Below the pieces are notes generated by a model. That model did no database searches. It saw only the letters and a list, made by a program, of their open reading frames with translations, and was not told the DNA's origin. A stretch of 64,000 bases of DNA from Bretschneidera sinensis (taxonomy: Eukaryota > Streptophyta > Magnoliopsida > Brassicales > Akaniaceae), in assembly GCA_023935145.1 (NCBI GenBank), contig CM043705.1, forward strand, positions 21,979,501 to 22,043,500. Reading direction: 5' to 3'. The translations under genes and the position numbers were made by a program. Positions within the stretch are counted from its first letter, which is position 1, and each line of letters starts with the position of its first letter. Shown piece by piece: positions 23,591 to 34,834 of the stretch.

Positions 23591-24006
23591 ATATCTCCGT
23601 GTATTGAGATTTAAAAAGAAAGGAAAGTTGTGTCCCAGATTTGTGGGGCCATATGAGGTAATTGAAAGAGTTAGACCATTAGCATACATTTGCCTGCAGA
23701 GTTAAATCAATTACACAATGTGTTTCATGTTTCACTTTTGAAAAGTGTTTACATGATGAATCCCATAGTATTCCGAATCAGGATGTAGAACTTTAGGAAG
23801 ATTTGACCTTTATGCAAGTACTAGTCAGAATTCTAGACAAAAAGGAACAAGTCTTGCGTAATAAAGTTATTCCTTTGATTCAAGTATTATGGCAGAACAA
23901 AGATGTTGAAGAAATTACTTGGAAGCATGAGGCAAGAATGAGGAAAGAGTACCACCAGCTTTTTCATGAGTTAGGTAAGAAAATTTCGGGGACAAAATTT
24001 TTGTAA
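23590..24006 (+). pseudogene. E3 chromodomain-like C-terminus
   Basis: 23803-24006 codes for a tail with RILDKKEQVLRNKVIPLIQVLWQNKDVEEITW, recalled as the C-terminal chromodomain-type module of Tekay/Del chromoviruses, thought to guide integration to particular chromatin. The upstream joining part (HNVFHVSLLK wording near 23720) has shifts. Ends TAA at 24004-24006, just before the polypurine tract. Confidence 0.78.
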
Positions 24007-24018
24007 GGTGGGTAGAAT

Positions 24019-25643
24019 TGTAATACCAGTATTCTTAAAATAAGGATAAAAAAGTAATTTGATAGATATTACATAGAATTAAAATAATATATATGAAAGA
24101 TTTACTATTAAAAAGAAGAAGAAGGAGGGACAAACACTTAGAAGTCTAGGTGCATTCCTCATAATGCATGCAAGGTGCATGTAAGCCACATAAAGATGAA
24201 AGAAATTTTGCAGAACGGTGGGGTGGTTTTTAAATATAAAATTTAGGTTTTCTTGGTTTTGTATTTTTCTTATAAAATTTCGTTTGGTTTTTTTCTTTCT
24301 TCAATTCAAATTTCTTAGCAAAAAGTTATAAATTTTTTTTCTCTAATATTAGAAATAATACAGTCATTCAATTATAATAGCAAGACTTCATCATATTTGA
24401 GGTAAATTTTCAATAAGACTCATAATTAAATAATTATATTGTTTTAATTAAGTTATGAAATAGTAAGATTTATGAAAGTTTATGATTAGGTGTTGGTGAT
24501 CAGTAATCTTAAGAAATTGCTAAAAGGAGCAGGAAAGGCAAAAATGTGATCCACGGGTAGCTTTAAGTGCTACGTGGTGAGTTATATTTACTTTTAGTAG
24601 ACGAGACCAATAAAAATATGAACTTATGATGTTTGAATAAATTATTGAATTATAATGATTCAATGATGTATTTTCTGTTATATACGATAATTGATTGACT
24701 TATTGATTAGGGAATTAAATAATATGTTGAAATTAATTATATAAGAATTTATATTTTAAAAATACGGATTAATGAAAAATACGCTGAGAAGTTATGTGAA
24801 ATTTATGAAAATATTATTGAAAAATTGATATGATATATGAGGAGACAATTTAATAAATATGATAAAAATAATAATTTTGAGAAAGATCTAGATAGTTGAA
24901 TTAAATGTTTGAATGTATGTTTTTATTTCTTCATATTATTGCTCATATGCATAAAATAAAAGACCAGGAAGGCAACTGGTCTGACTGAAAAGATGAGGAA
25001 GACAGTTGGACTAGCTGAAAAGATCAGGAAGACAACTGTTCTGGCTGAAAAGACCAGTAAAGCAACTGGTCTGACTGGGAAGACCAGGAACGTAGCTGGT
25101 CTGGTGGTAACATGTCGACATGAGAGAAAACATTTCTAGATGATAATATGAAATGATCTGATGAGAAAGAAAGAAAATTTAAATTCATGCATTACATTTG
25201 TTTTAAATATTGATTATTATTGATTGAGATGCTAAAGTATCAGTCTTGAGTGTGAAATGATTGATAGACAAATGAGTTTCACAGAGAGACAAATGTGATG
25301 ATATTGATTATACAGTGCGAACCTCATAACAAGGTAAATAATGATGTTAAATTGATAATCTCAAATATATGATTGAAAAATTGATATGTTTGATGATTAA
25401 TTTAAGAAGAGATTGATATACGGTTGGAATTATGATATGAGTAGTGATAATAGAATGTTATTACTGAATTATATGAGATAATGAATGAATGAATATTGGA
25501 AGATTATGTGAAAGAGTTTAGGATTGGATGAAATTTTTAATTTCAGTTGATGTTTTTATATTATTACATATATGTGTCGTGTTGGGATTTCAAAATGTGA
25601 TAACACGGTCTCGAGGGTAGCCAACTCAGGATGGGTCATTACA
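24019..25643 (+). repeat. 3' LTR of E3
   Basis: TGTAATACCAG...ATTACA, 1,625 bp. Preceded by a purine-rich tract (AAGGTGGGTAGAA, 24005-24017). Carries the hairpin array 24960-25109 and internal deletions relative to the 5' LTR. Confidence 0.9.
24960..25109 (+). repeat. Five 30-bp hairpin repeats in E3 3' LTR
   Basis: Same GACCAG-N8-CTGGTC units as at 18271, in steps of 30 bases (24960, 24990, 25020, 25050, 25080), one fewer than in the 5' LTR. Some arms have changed. Confidence 0.88.
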
Positions 25644-26420
25644 AGTAGTACTAAGTTTCAGGCCAAAAATAGGGTTATTGGAGAAGACTCCCTCGAGTAT
25701 TAAGCAATGTAAGAAGAGTTTCTTCTATGTTCAGAGTGAGAGGGGCTTCGACTTGCCTTCCCAATGGGACTTGGACTTGGACTTGGTTAAGTAAAAAAAG
25801 AATCCCAATCTTTCGAGGAGGGAGATAGACAACCTACAGGATATGATTAGAAAGAAGATTGCAATTGAGCTCCTCTACAAGAATGCCGAGTTGGCTAGGC
25901 TCGAGCTTTGCCCTAAGGGTCCAAATAAACAGATAGGTCTGAGTCATTTCACTTGCACTTGTTTTTCCTTTATTTTTCTTATACTAATGTCTTGTTGTAT
26001 TTTGCAGCCATGAACGCTCTTAAAGCCGCTCGGAGGGCAACTAAGTTTTCCTAGAAGAAGAGGCTGGATGAGGAGGCTCGGGCGCTAGCGGCTCAATCTT
26101 CTATGAAAAGGCTAACGCGGGAAGTTCCTGTATCCTTCCTCCTACTCCTATCATGGTGGAGGATGCTGCGGCTGCCACTCTTTCTCCTCCTCCCGTGAGG
26201 CTGGCATCTTCTATCCAGGCCCACCCTCTTGATGTCGTTAGGCCAGACTAGTTCGTGAAGGTTGGCGACTCATGCTTTAGAAGTGCCAACATTGCTTGGA
26301 AGCACTTGATCCGGGGCATCCTTCGAAAAAAAATGGCCAGACTGACCCAGGAACTTATGGAGAGCTTGGCCATGATGGTCGAGGTTTGGCCTCTCAGGTA
26401 TCCCATGGCCCTTTAAGTTT
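25644..26420 (+). pseudogene. E1 antisense ORF, second part with probable intron
   Basis: After the E3 target copy the frame interrupted at 8626 resumes in phase (LSFRPKIGLLEK, then a Phe/Tyr-rich segment and SQWDLDLDLV) until a TAA at about 25792 and on through LQDMIRKKIAIELL to about 25930. A T-rich stretch ending TTTTGCAG at 26008 and a new frame MNALKAARRATKFS suggest an intron of about 75 bp, with a further exon rich in Ala/Glu/Arg, broken by a TAG at 26053. The end near 26400 is approximate and converges on integrase of E1 from the other strand. Confidence 0.55.
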
Positions 26421-26479
26421 TGTTATGATATTTCTGCCTATCTCTGAGGAGTTCTAATCTTGCTTTATTTTTATCAGCT

Positions 26480-27330
26480 TCATTTTAGTTCTGTATCCAT
26501 AAAGACGGTTTCTATCTCGAGGGGTATTACAACCTCGGATCCGTAAGCTAAGAAAAATGGGGTCTCCTTAGTGGGTGTGTCCGAGCGGTGGTCTAATAGA
26601 CACAAATGACATTTGGGAGGTGATTGACCCACTGTTGATCGGCATCATTAAGCCTTTTCTTGATGCCCTGCAGGAGAGTTCTGTTCTTTATTTTAGCTTG
26701 TTCGTTGGCTTGGGGATAGCCTACCGAGGAAAACCTTTGTGTGATCTGGAGGTCTTAGCTGAAAGACTTGAATTGGGTGCTGTCAAATTGCGTAAAATTG
26801 TCGGTGACTAATACCCATGGTATGCTTAATATGTAGACAGTCGACTTCCACACGAACCCTCAGGTCTAATAGTTAGAAATGCTAACGAGGCTACCCACTT
26901 GGTAAAGTAATCGATGACTACTATCAAATGTTTCTTTTGCTCTGGTGTCTCCCGGAATAGGCCAAGGATATTCATTCCCCATATGGTAAAGAGAAGAGGG
27001 TTGGTGATTGATGTCAAAAGATTGGCTGATCGCTGGGGGATGAAGGCATGTTCTTGATAAGTTTTGCACTTTTTTACCATCTCGACTGCATCGCGGCTAA
27101 TCTGGGCCAATAGTAACCATGGTGGAGTATTTTGAATGCCAGAGCTTGGCCTCCGAGGTGATTTCCACATATGCCTTGGTGTACCTCTCTGAGGGCGTAA
27201 TCAGCATCAGTTGGACCTAGACATTTCAAATACGGAGTGGTAATCCTTTTTTGTATAGCTGTCCATCAATTACAATGTTTGGAGTTGGGAAGGTTTCTAG
27301 GTAGATAATATAAGTGAAATCAGAATGTAT
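26480..27330 (-). pseudogene. E1 integrase
   Basis: Minus strand. 27170-26826 retains the CxxC remnant (KKCKTYQEHAFIPQ), the WGMNILGLF segment (first catalytic Asp replaced by Asn in the usual WGMDI position) and VIDYFTKWV. 26740-26490 retains the late part in frames (ETPFFLAYGSEVVIPLEI near 26560-26510). Many stops. Wording is that of Tat-clade integrase. Confidence 0.8.
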
Positions 27331-27342
27331 GGAGGATGCAAG

Positions 27343-27994
27343 TCAAGTCAAGGCATCCGCCTTCGTATTCTTCGCCCGAGGCACTTGAGCTATTCGAAAC
27401 TTTTTGAAGGTAGAACCAAGCTCGTGAACTTTCTCTAGATATTTCGTGATTTTTACGCCTTTGGCTTTGAATTCATCGGTCATCTGGTTCATTACCAGTT
27501 GTGAGTCACTATAAACCTCTAAAGCTTTGACGGCTAGCGTTTTGGCGAGCTTCATTCTAGCAAGCAATGCCTCGTACTCAGCCTCATTGTTTGAGGCCTT
27601 GAACCCAAACCTTAGGGCATACTTAATAGTGAATCCTTTAGGGCTGCTAATGACGAGGCCCATTCCGGAGCCGTTGTCATTGGACGAACCGTCTACATAC
27701 AGTGTCCAATTTGGTGTCTGCTCGGCTTCCTCTGGGACTTCAATTTCAACTGAGCTATTAGAGAAAGTCATCTCAATTATGAAATCAGCTAGGGCCTATG
27801 CTTTGATAGAAGTGCAGGGCTTGTATTGAATATTAAATTCACCCAGCTCAATGGACTATTTGACCATCCTTCAGGAGATGTTCAATTTACAGAGAACTTA
27901 TCGTAGGCTGATCGGTAAAGAGCACTACGGTATGAGCTTGGAAGTATGGTCGCAGCTTCTTGGCCGTGATTAGGAGAGTGTAGGCTAAATTTTT
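27343..27994 (-). pseudogene. E1 RNase H end and second, plant-type RNase H
   Basis: 27994-27850 continues the first RNase H cut by E4. 27771-27343 (142 codons) is a second RNase H with the four acidic positions in YVDGSS, NNEAEYEALL, YSDSQLVMNQ and NTKADALT. Such an additional RNase H is a hallmark of the Tat lineage, and this is the best preserved domain of E1. It degrades RNA in the RNA-DNA hybrid during copying. Confidence 0.88.
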
Positions 27995-29227
27995 TGTAAA
28001 CCGAGATTCAAACCTAAGAGGGTGTGAATTAGGTTTTTAAAAACTTTTGCTAATTACTTTGAAAGTTTCTAAAATAGTTAAATGCACAAAGCATACAAAC
28101 AAGTAATGCGCTTGAAAGTAAAAGAGTTTAAGGAAGAGAAAGTGCAAACTCAGTTTATAGTGGTTCGACAATATCAAATTTCTTTCGACCCTACATCAAC
28201 TCTCTTTAAGGAACCTCCTTGAAGTAATCCACTAAAACTTTAGTCGCGCAACTTTACGGGTGTTGTACAAACCTTACAAGCAATCCCTTCCTCATGGAAG
28301 CTAATCCCTTCCTCACAGAAGCCAATCCTTTCCTCACAAAAGCTAATCCCTTCCTCACGGAAGCTACAAAGAAGTGTTTAATCTTAAACACTCTAAGAGT
28401 TTTTACAACTCTTTCCCCTTTACAATAAATGAGATATTCTATAAAGTAAATGGTAGAGAGATAGCAATAAGTGCTTTTACAAATGAACAATATCTCTCTT
28501 TCACGAATAAGCTTGAAGAATGGCTCAACAATAAAATTTTCAAAGCTTTTGAGAATTAATGAGCAAACTTGTGAATTGAATGTGTTCTCTTATTGTTTTA
28601 GATGCTCATTGAAGTGGGTTTATATAGCCTTGAATCAATATGGCCATTAGACACTGACTTGGTAGGTTTGGTGTATTAAATGCTCAAGTCCTGCATCTTA
28701 AACAATTATATTTTTGAATTACCAATCGACTGGGTCCTTGTACCAGTCGACTGGGTCAAGTGAGAAACTTCACTTTTTAGGCTATGGGAGAGTATAAGTC
28801 GATTGGATCCTATGCACTAGTCGACTGGGAACTTTCTATCCTAGTTTTCAGTCGATTGGGTCTTTGACACCAGTCGATTGGGAACCTTTTGTCCCATATT
28901 CCAGTTGATTGGTATATTGAGCCCGTCGACTGGGTATTCCTTAAACCCAGTTTTTCGTGTTTCAAAACTGTTTTTGACTTAGAAAATTTTGTATTAATAG
29001 TTTTGTCAAAGTTTTTTGTAAAATGAGCCATAAATAAAGCTAAGTATTTGAACATGAGAGATTTACAATTATTTTCATTACCTTAATGCCTATTCTAGAT
29101 CTTTTGTTTTTTCTTGATGTCTGAATCGAGTTGAGTTCTTGCATCTATATTTTTATGCTGAATGCTTTTGTCGCTTAAACACTTAGAGTAGTGTTTTGCC
29201 ATTATTAAAATTAAATACGGGTCAACA
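27995..29227 (-). repeat. 3' LTR of E4
   Basis: 1,233 bp. Minus-strand TATA box (CTATATAAAC, 28627-28618) is preceded by a cluster of about eight CCAGTCGACTGG-type palindromes (28721-28935). 28290-28370 has a local tandem repeat (TTCCTCA(C/T)(A/G)GAAGC units) that is absent or shorter in the other LTR. Confidence 0.92.
28721..28935 (-). promoter_or_regulatory. Palindrome cluster in E4 3' LTR U3
   Basis: Copies of CCAGTCGACTGG or close variants near 28723, 28743, 28795, 28817, 28848, 28870, 28901 and 28922, spaced about 20-50 bases. Each is its own reverse complement around a GTCGAC core. Sits upstream of the TATA box and thus in enhancer position. Confidence 0.75.
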
Positions 29228-29241
29228 ATCTCCCCCTTTTT
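29228..29241 (-). other. E4 polypurine tract
   Basis: The minus strand reads AAAAAGGGGGAGAT immediately before the 3' LTR, the expected primer for plus-strand synthesis. A second similar tract (GGGGGAGAAAAAG, about 29515-29502) lies roughly 270 bases upstream; repeated tracts are a Sirevirus trait. Confidence 0.8.
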
Positions 29242-29959
29242 GATGATGACAAAACTAACGAGAGAAAAACGATTTTTAAAAGCTAAGTGTTGGTTTTTAG
29301 AAAAATTTGGACAGAGTCTCCTATGTTTTTTTGGATAAAAGCCAACCTATTGAGCATTCAAAATGCAATTTATAAGTAGTTATTTTAACTAAACCAAGCA
29401 TGCATTTCTATAATACATTTGTCAATGTGTTCGAAACAATGATCCCCCTAAATATGTGCTATATTCTAAGTTTACATTGATTTTTCATTGATTTTTCTCT
29501 TTTTCTCCCCCGTTTTGACAACAACAAAAAAGGGGGTGTAAGCTCAAAAAATAAGTGACTTAGATAACAAGGACAGGAAGATAATGCAAAAACAAACTTA
29601 TATCCAAAAACTAGGCATTATTCGGAGCTGGGAAGATTTCCCAAGAAGAGCCGAAATTTTCTACATTGGCATAAGTAGTTAAAGCATATTGCAGAGTACA
29701 AGTGACTTAAACCAAGTAATCATATAGCTCAAAAGTAAAGCAAGAATATGAACCATAAACTAGATAACTGAAAAGTAGGCATATAAATACAAGAATCCAT
29801 ACATCATGGGCTTATAGAAGCCGAATACCGAGTACAATAATAAAAATGTATGATAAAACATGAAATGTTCGTGCTAAGATCATCTAAGAGCTATACACAC
29901 ACACACACACACAAAATCAAGGAGATATAACATAAAGCTTAGTGAGCGGGAGAATCAGA

Positions 29960-31173
29960 GCAGTCTCATAGAAGATCCTGAAGCTCAGCCAAGGAGCCCT
30001 CTGTGTGCTCTCGGTGCAGGTCAAAATCGTCATGAAGTGTGCGGAGGTCATGATGCGTAGAATTAACTGAAGAGCTCAAGTTCTGAAACTCAGACTGCAT
30101 GGACAGTTGGAGGCTCGAAATAGCCTGTAGTAAATCGTCGTATCCAGCCTGACCAACACTAGAACCACCGTGCTATTGACTGGGTGCTTGGTCATCAATA
30201 TCCATCGCAGTAGGAGGGGCTGTATCACCATGAACCTCATCATCCTCCTCGCTGCTATCATCACCATCACTGATCCATATGTTCCTCTTTGCTTTGGAGT
30301 ATATCATCCCATCTCAGATCGTGCACCCCATCTTTTTTAGAGAAGAGACTTTGATGATGTCATTGGGGCCGATGTCCTGAGCCTCAGAGGCGGGTAGAGG
30401 GACACGAAAGTATTGTAGGATAAAGGTGATGAGAACCCCATAGGGAAGGCACCCGGAGTCACTAACTTTTCCATTTATCATGCTGGCGAGCAGTAGTGGT
30501 AGATATTGAAGTGGTGTCCAGTTTTGAGGCACCAAATCAATACCACATCTATCTTCGAGAGATAGCCCCGACTCCTGAGTCATGGATGGATGGTCCAACT
30601 CATAATGAGGTTGAACAGCTTCGAGTCGAGGGGGATGTCACTATAGGTGTGAAATGTAGTGGGCCTAAAGATATAGTTAAGGTCTCCCCTAACGATCTGG
30701 CATGCCTCATCACAATCGAAGTTTTTCGGCCATCTGTCCAGACTCCATTGGATCCCTCCCACTGAGATCCTCAGGATATTGACCAAAAGGTAAGTATTAA
30801 CTTCAAATTCTATGCCCATTACCTTGGTCCTAAACCGAAGAGCTAATGGGCTTGGTTTGACCAAGTTGGCATAGAATTGGTGGATGAGGCGCGGGTAGTA
30901 TTTTTGGTGGATGGTTATAAGTGGGGTTAGGTTAATGGCCTCAAAAGAATGTAAAATATCAAAGTTTGCATGACGGATATAGTCAAAATCTATGAATAAA
31001 CCCGTCATGATGTTCTTATTGCGAATGACGGAGATATACCTCTTGTTGGCGGTTGGGTTCCAAAATAAGGACTCATCAAGCTCGCCCCGTGTTGTTTTGC
31101 TTGATGAACTAGCCACTCTTTTTCCCTTTTTGTTCGATACTGAAGACTTCTTGGACCGGAGCCTTGTAGGCAT
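29960..31173 (-). pseudogene. E4 post-pol ORF (envelope-position, plant transposon protein type)
   Basis: ATG at 31173 opens 197 codons with a basic, Ser/Lys-rich head (nuclear-localisation-like KKGKR) and a globular part ending NLIMSWTIHP. A one-base shift near 30590 moves the frame to 30598-30314 (LPYGVLITFILQYF). After a TAA, an acidic stretch (DGDDSSEEDDE, about 30265-30235) and a Leu/Ser/His-rich, possibly coiled region run to about 29960. The shape resembles the 'putative plant transposon protein' family found after pol in Sireviruses and Athila elements. No clear signal peptide or membrane anchor was seen, so a true envelope role is not supported. A separate promoter-like module lies just upstream (31421-31657). 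Confidence 0.65.
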
Positions 31174-31420
31174 GTGAGGTCCTCAAAAGATGGTTTTAAT
31201 CCGGATTCTCTCTGACATTTGGAAGAAAACGTTTTTAGGGAGAGATTTGAGAGATTTTGGGAAATAAGGATTTTTCAACCATAGAAAGTTGAAAAATGGA
31301 TGATTAAAGGTTGCGTGGTGTGGATTTTAGAGATTTTGGGCTGAAATCATGAATTTTTTTAGAGAGAGAAATCTTAGGGTTTTCAAAAATAGCGTAGAAT
31401 TTATGAAAAATTGAAGTGAC

Positions 31421-31657
31421 TATTTATAATATTGCGATACCATTCGACTAGGTTAAGGCACCACTTGACTGGGTCCTTCATCATTTTGGGAATTTTTAAT
31501 GTACTGGTCGACTGGGTAAACTGGCAGAGATATACCAGTCGACTGGTTAGGTTACCAAAATTTTAAATTTTGTCTCCAAACAATGTCTTATGGTACTAGT
31601 CGACTGGTTGAATTGGCAGTGTGTTACCAGTTGACTAGAGTCATGTTACCAGTCGAC
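31421..31657 (-). promoter_or_regulatory. Putative internal promoter of E4 post-pol ORF
   Basis: On the minus strand, seven palindromes of the LTR type (CCAGTCGACTGG and variants near 31443, 31459, 31503, 31532, 31595, 31625, 31643) are followed by TATAAATA (31428-31421) and CACTTCAAT. The LTRs have the same order: palindromes, TATATAAA, then CACTTCAAT. The ORF start lies about 250 bases downstream. Interpretation as a promoter is inference. Confidence 0.55.
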
Positions 31658-31819
31658 TGGACCCTTTCTGAAACTTAAACATTGAGTTTTAGCTTAGAGT
31701 TTTAGCATGAATTTTGTTTATCTATGCCATCTTGAGTGAGTGATATATTAAATAAGAGTTAATACTCATTCACTGGATGTCAAATATGCAAATGATAAAT
31801 GTTGATGCAATCAAATATA

Positions 31820-33330
31820 CAGTTTATCATAGTCTTTTAAGCCCATCAATAGTCTAATCTTACAAAAGCTATCTTCACTTAAGGGTTTTGTAAGGATATC
31901 AGCTATTTGATCTTCTGAAGGAATGAATTCTAGTCTAATATTACCCTTTTGAGCATGGTCTCTTATGAAATGATGTCTAATTTCTATATGTTTGGTTCTA
32001 GAATGCTGAATAGGGTTTTTGGTTAAGTTAATGGTGCTAGTGTTATCAAAATGAATTAGAATATCTTTAAAGTTTATGCCATAGTCTTCTAGTTATTGCT
32101 TACTCCACAACACTTGTGCACAACAACTTTCGACTGCTACATATTTCGCATCGGTGGTTGATAGCACAACCAAGTTTTGTTTCTTGGAAAACCAAGAGGT
32201 TAGCATTGAACTTAAGAATTGACATGTTCCACTAGTGCTTTTTCTATCTTGTCTACAACCCGCAAAATCAGCATATGAATATCCAATAAGCTCAAAATAT
32301 GAATCTCTAGAGTACCATAATCCTAGGTTTTGAGTCCCTTGTAGATATCTAAGGATTCTTTTTACTACAATTACATGTGATTCCTTAGGATTAGCTTGAA
32401 ATCGAGCACACATGCATACACTGACCATTATATCAGGTCTACTTGTAGTTAAATAAAGTAAAACTCCTATCATGCTTCTATAAGTTTTAGTGTCTACACA
32501 CTTACCTCCCTCATCTAGGTCAAGTTTTGTAGAGGTGAGGATAGGAGTGCCAATTGACTTTGAGCTTTCCATACCAAACTTTTTTAATAGGTCCTTGGTG
32601 TACTTTGATTGATTGATAAAGATCCCCTCTTTCAATTGTTTGATTTAAAGTCCAAGAAAGTAAGTGAGTTCTCCCATTATGCTCACGAACTTAGAAAACT
32701 CTTGACATATGAATTTATTAGTAGCACCAAATATAATATCATCCACATATATTTGGACTAGTAGTGTGTCATTCTTGTGAGTTTTTGTGAAGAGAGTTGT
32801 GTCTATTTTTCCTCTTGTAGAACCATTTTCAATAAAAAAAATAAACTTAGTCTCTCATACCATACTCTGGGAGCTTGCTTCAACCCATAGAGAGCTTTAA
32901 AAAGCTTATAAACATGGTTTGGAAGACTAAGATTTTCAAATCCAAGAGGTTACTCAACATACACCTTTTCTTCTATAAAACCATTTAAAAAGGTACTTTT
33001 TACATCCATTTGAAATAGTTTAAATTTATTGAAGCATGCAAAGGCTAATAACATTCAAATAGCTTCTAATCTAGCTACGAGAGCATAGGTCTCATCAAAA
33101 TCTATTCCTTCTTCCTGATTATGTTCTTTAGTAACTAGTCTAGCCTTGTTCCTAGTTACTATTTTATTTTTATCCATCTTATTTCTAAATACCCATTTAG
33201 TTCCTATTATAGTATGATTCTTTGGTCTAGGAACTAGATTCTATACTTTGTTTCTTTCAAATTAATTTATTTCTTCTTGCATTGCATTTATCTAATCAAT
33301 ATCCTACTCAGCTTCTACAAATGTCTTAGG
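31820..33330 (-). pseudogene. E4 reverse transcriptase and RNase H (copia)
   Basis: The RT begins near 33260 (TKWVFRNKMD wording), then [31 protein letters not shown] and YVDD (32750-32739, IYVDDIIFGATN), with stops between. 32635-32093 is open for 180 codons and covers the thumb and RNase H (SYADFAGCRQDRKSTSG). The C-terminus continues in frame pieces with DILTKPL at about 31875 and ends near 31822. Confidence 0.88.
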
Positions 33331-33699
33331 TTCTACTTGTGATAAATAAGTTACGCAACTACAAATATTTATAATAGAGGAACGAGTTCTTACCCCTTGT
33401 GAAGGATCACCAATTACTTGATCGATTGGATGATAATTCACATACCTCCAATCCTTGGGAAGACTACCCTCTTGTTGACTTATAGATGGTTGATCAAGAT
33501 TGAGAGCATCTACCTCTTAACTTGTTTAAGGTTGGCTCTCCTCCGGGTCAACAATGGGAGTAGGTGTTTTCGTTCTTGGAATAAAATCTGCATCATCAAT
33601 AAAAGAAACTACTCTACTACTAATTGAGTTAGACTCATCAAAAGCTATATGTACGGATTCTTCAACCACTAGAGTTATTTTGTTGAAGACTCTATAAGC

Positions 33700-34834
33700 T
33701 TTATTAGAGGTTGAATATCCTAAGAAAATCCTCTCATCGGTCTTTGAGTCAATTTACCCAAGTTAGATTTATTGTTATTTAGGATAAAGCATTTACAACC
33801 AAAAACACGAAAATAAGAGATATTAGGCTTTCTATCTTTCCGTAATTCATATTGAGTTTTGTTAAGCATAGGCCTAATTAAAACTCTATTTAAGACATAG
33901 CAAGAAGTGTTTATGGCTTCTGCCCAAAAATAATTTGGCAAACTATTTTCATAAAGCATTATTCTTGCAAATTCTTCTAGAACTCTATTTTTCTCTCAAT
34001 AACTCCATTTTGTTGAGGAGTTCTAGGAGCTGAAAAGTTGTGATCAATTCCATTTTCATCACAAAATTTTGAAAAACTTTAGTTTTCAAATTCTTTTCCA
34101 TGATCACTTCTAATACTTGAAATACAAATTCCTTTTTCATTTTGAATATTTTTACAAAAGTTTTCAAATCCTTTGTAAGCTTCATCCTTGTAAGCAATAA
34201 AAATAACAAAGGTATATCTTGAATAGTCATCAACAATAACAAGAGCATATTGATGGCCACCTAGACTAATGGTACTTATTGAACCAAATAAGTCCATATG
34301 CAAAAGTTCCAATGGTCTAGAAGTTGAGACTACATTTTTTGATTTAAAAGAAATTCTAGTTTGTTTTCACATTTGACAAGCATCACACACCTTGTCTTTT
34401 TCAAATTTGATTTTCGATAGTCCAATGACTAAATCTTTTCTTGAAATGATTTTAAGCAAATCTATATTCATATGGCCAAGTCTTCTATGCCATAGCCATA
34501 GGTTTTCACTAAATGCAAGAAAATATTTTTTATTTTCTGAATGCAAAGATTTTAAATCAACTATATAGACATTTTCATGTCTATGGCCAACAAACTTGAT
34601 CTTGTTACTCTTGATGTCTATAACTAGACAATGAGAGGTTTCAAATATGACTTTGATGCCTTTGTCATATAGTTGACTAATACTAAGTAAATTTGGCTTA
34701 AGGCCTGACACATATAATATATGATCAATGGTTGAGAAATCGTTACCAACTTTTCTATGCCTGATGATCTTTATCTTTATGTTATCTCCAATGGTGACAT
34801 GTCCGCCATCCCTTAGAGTTAGCTCTTTGAACAT
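33700..34834 (-). pseudogene. E4 gag-pre-integrase and integrase
   Basis: 34834-34367 holds the GAG-pre-integrase part with WHRRLGHMN (His ligands) and VCDACQM (Cys pair), then a stop. 34312-34079 carries LHMDLFGS and VDDYSRYTFV (two catalytic Asp) and RSDHGKEFEN; 34020-33990 has the RTPQQNGVIERK segment with the catalytic Glu in another frame. 33959-33720 is the C-terminal part (NYFWAEAI...). Several stops. Confidence 0.86.

Larger units (their letters stand above)
8627..25643 (+). mobile_element. E3: Tekay-like chromovirus (Ty3/gypsy), carrying E2
   Basis: Matching LTRs (8627-9141 plus 17842-19225, and 24019-25643) begin TGTAATACC and end TTACA. The flanks GGTAG (8622-8626) and AGTAG (25644-25648) are a 5-bp duplication with one change. 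Between them are a tRNA-Met primer site, gag with zinc knuckles, protease, RT, RNase H, integrase and a C-terminal chromodomain-like tail. It inserted into the antisense gene of E1 and later received E2 within its 5' LTR. Confidence 0.9.

Noticed and set aside
26575..26811. Plus-strand 78-codon frame as a gene
   Set aside because: Opposite strand of the E1 integrase C-terminal part, which is recognisable on the minus strand.
29892..29914. (AC)n run as a regulatory element
   Set aside because: Ordinary dinucleotide microsatellite in the E4 3' region.
30314..31173. Calling the E4 post-pol ORF a viral envelope gene
   Set aside because: No signal peptide, membrane anchor or cleavage site can be seen; position alone is not evidence.
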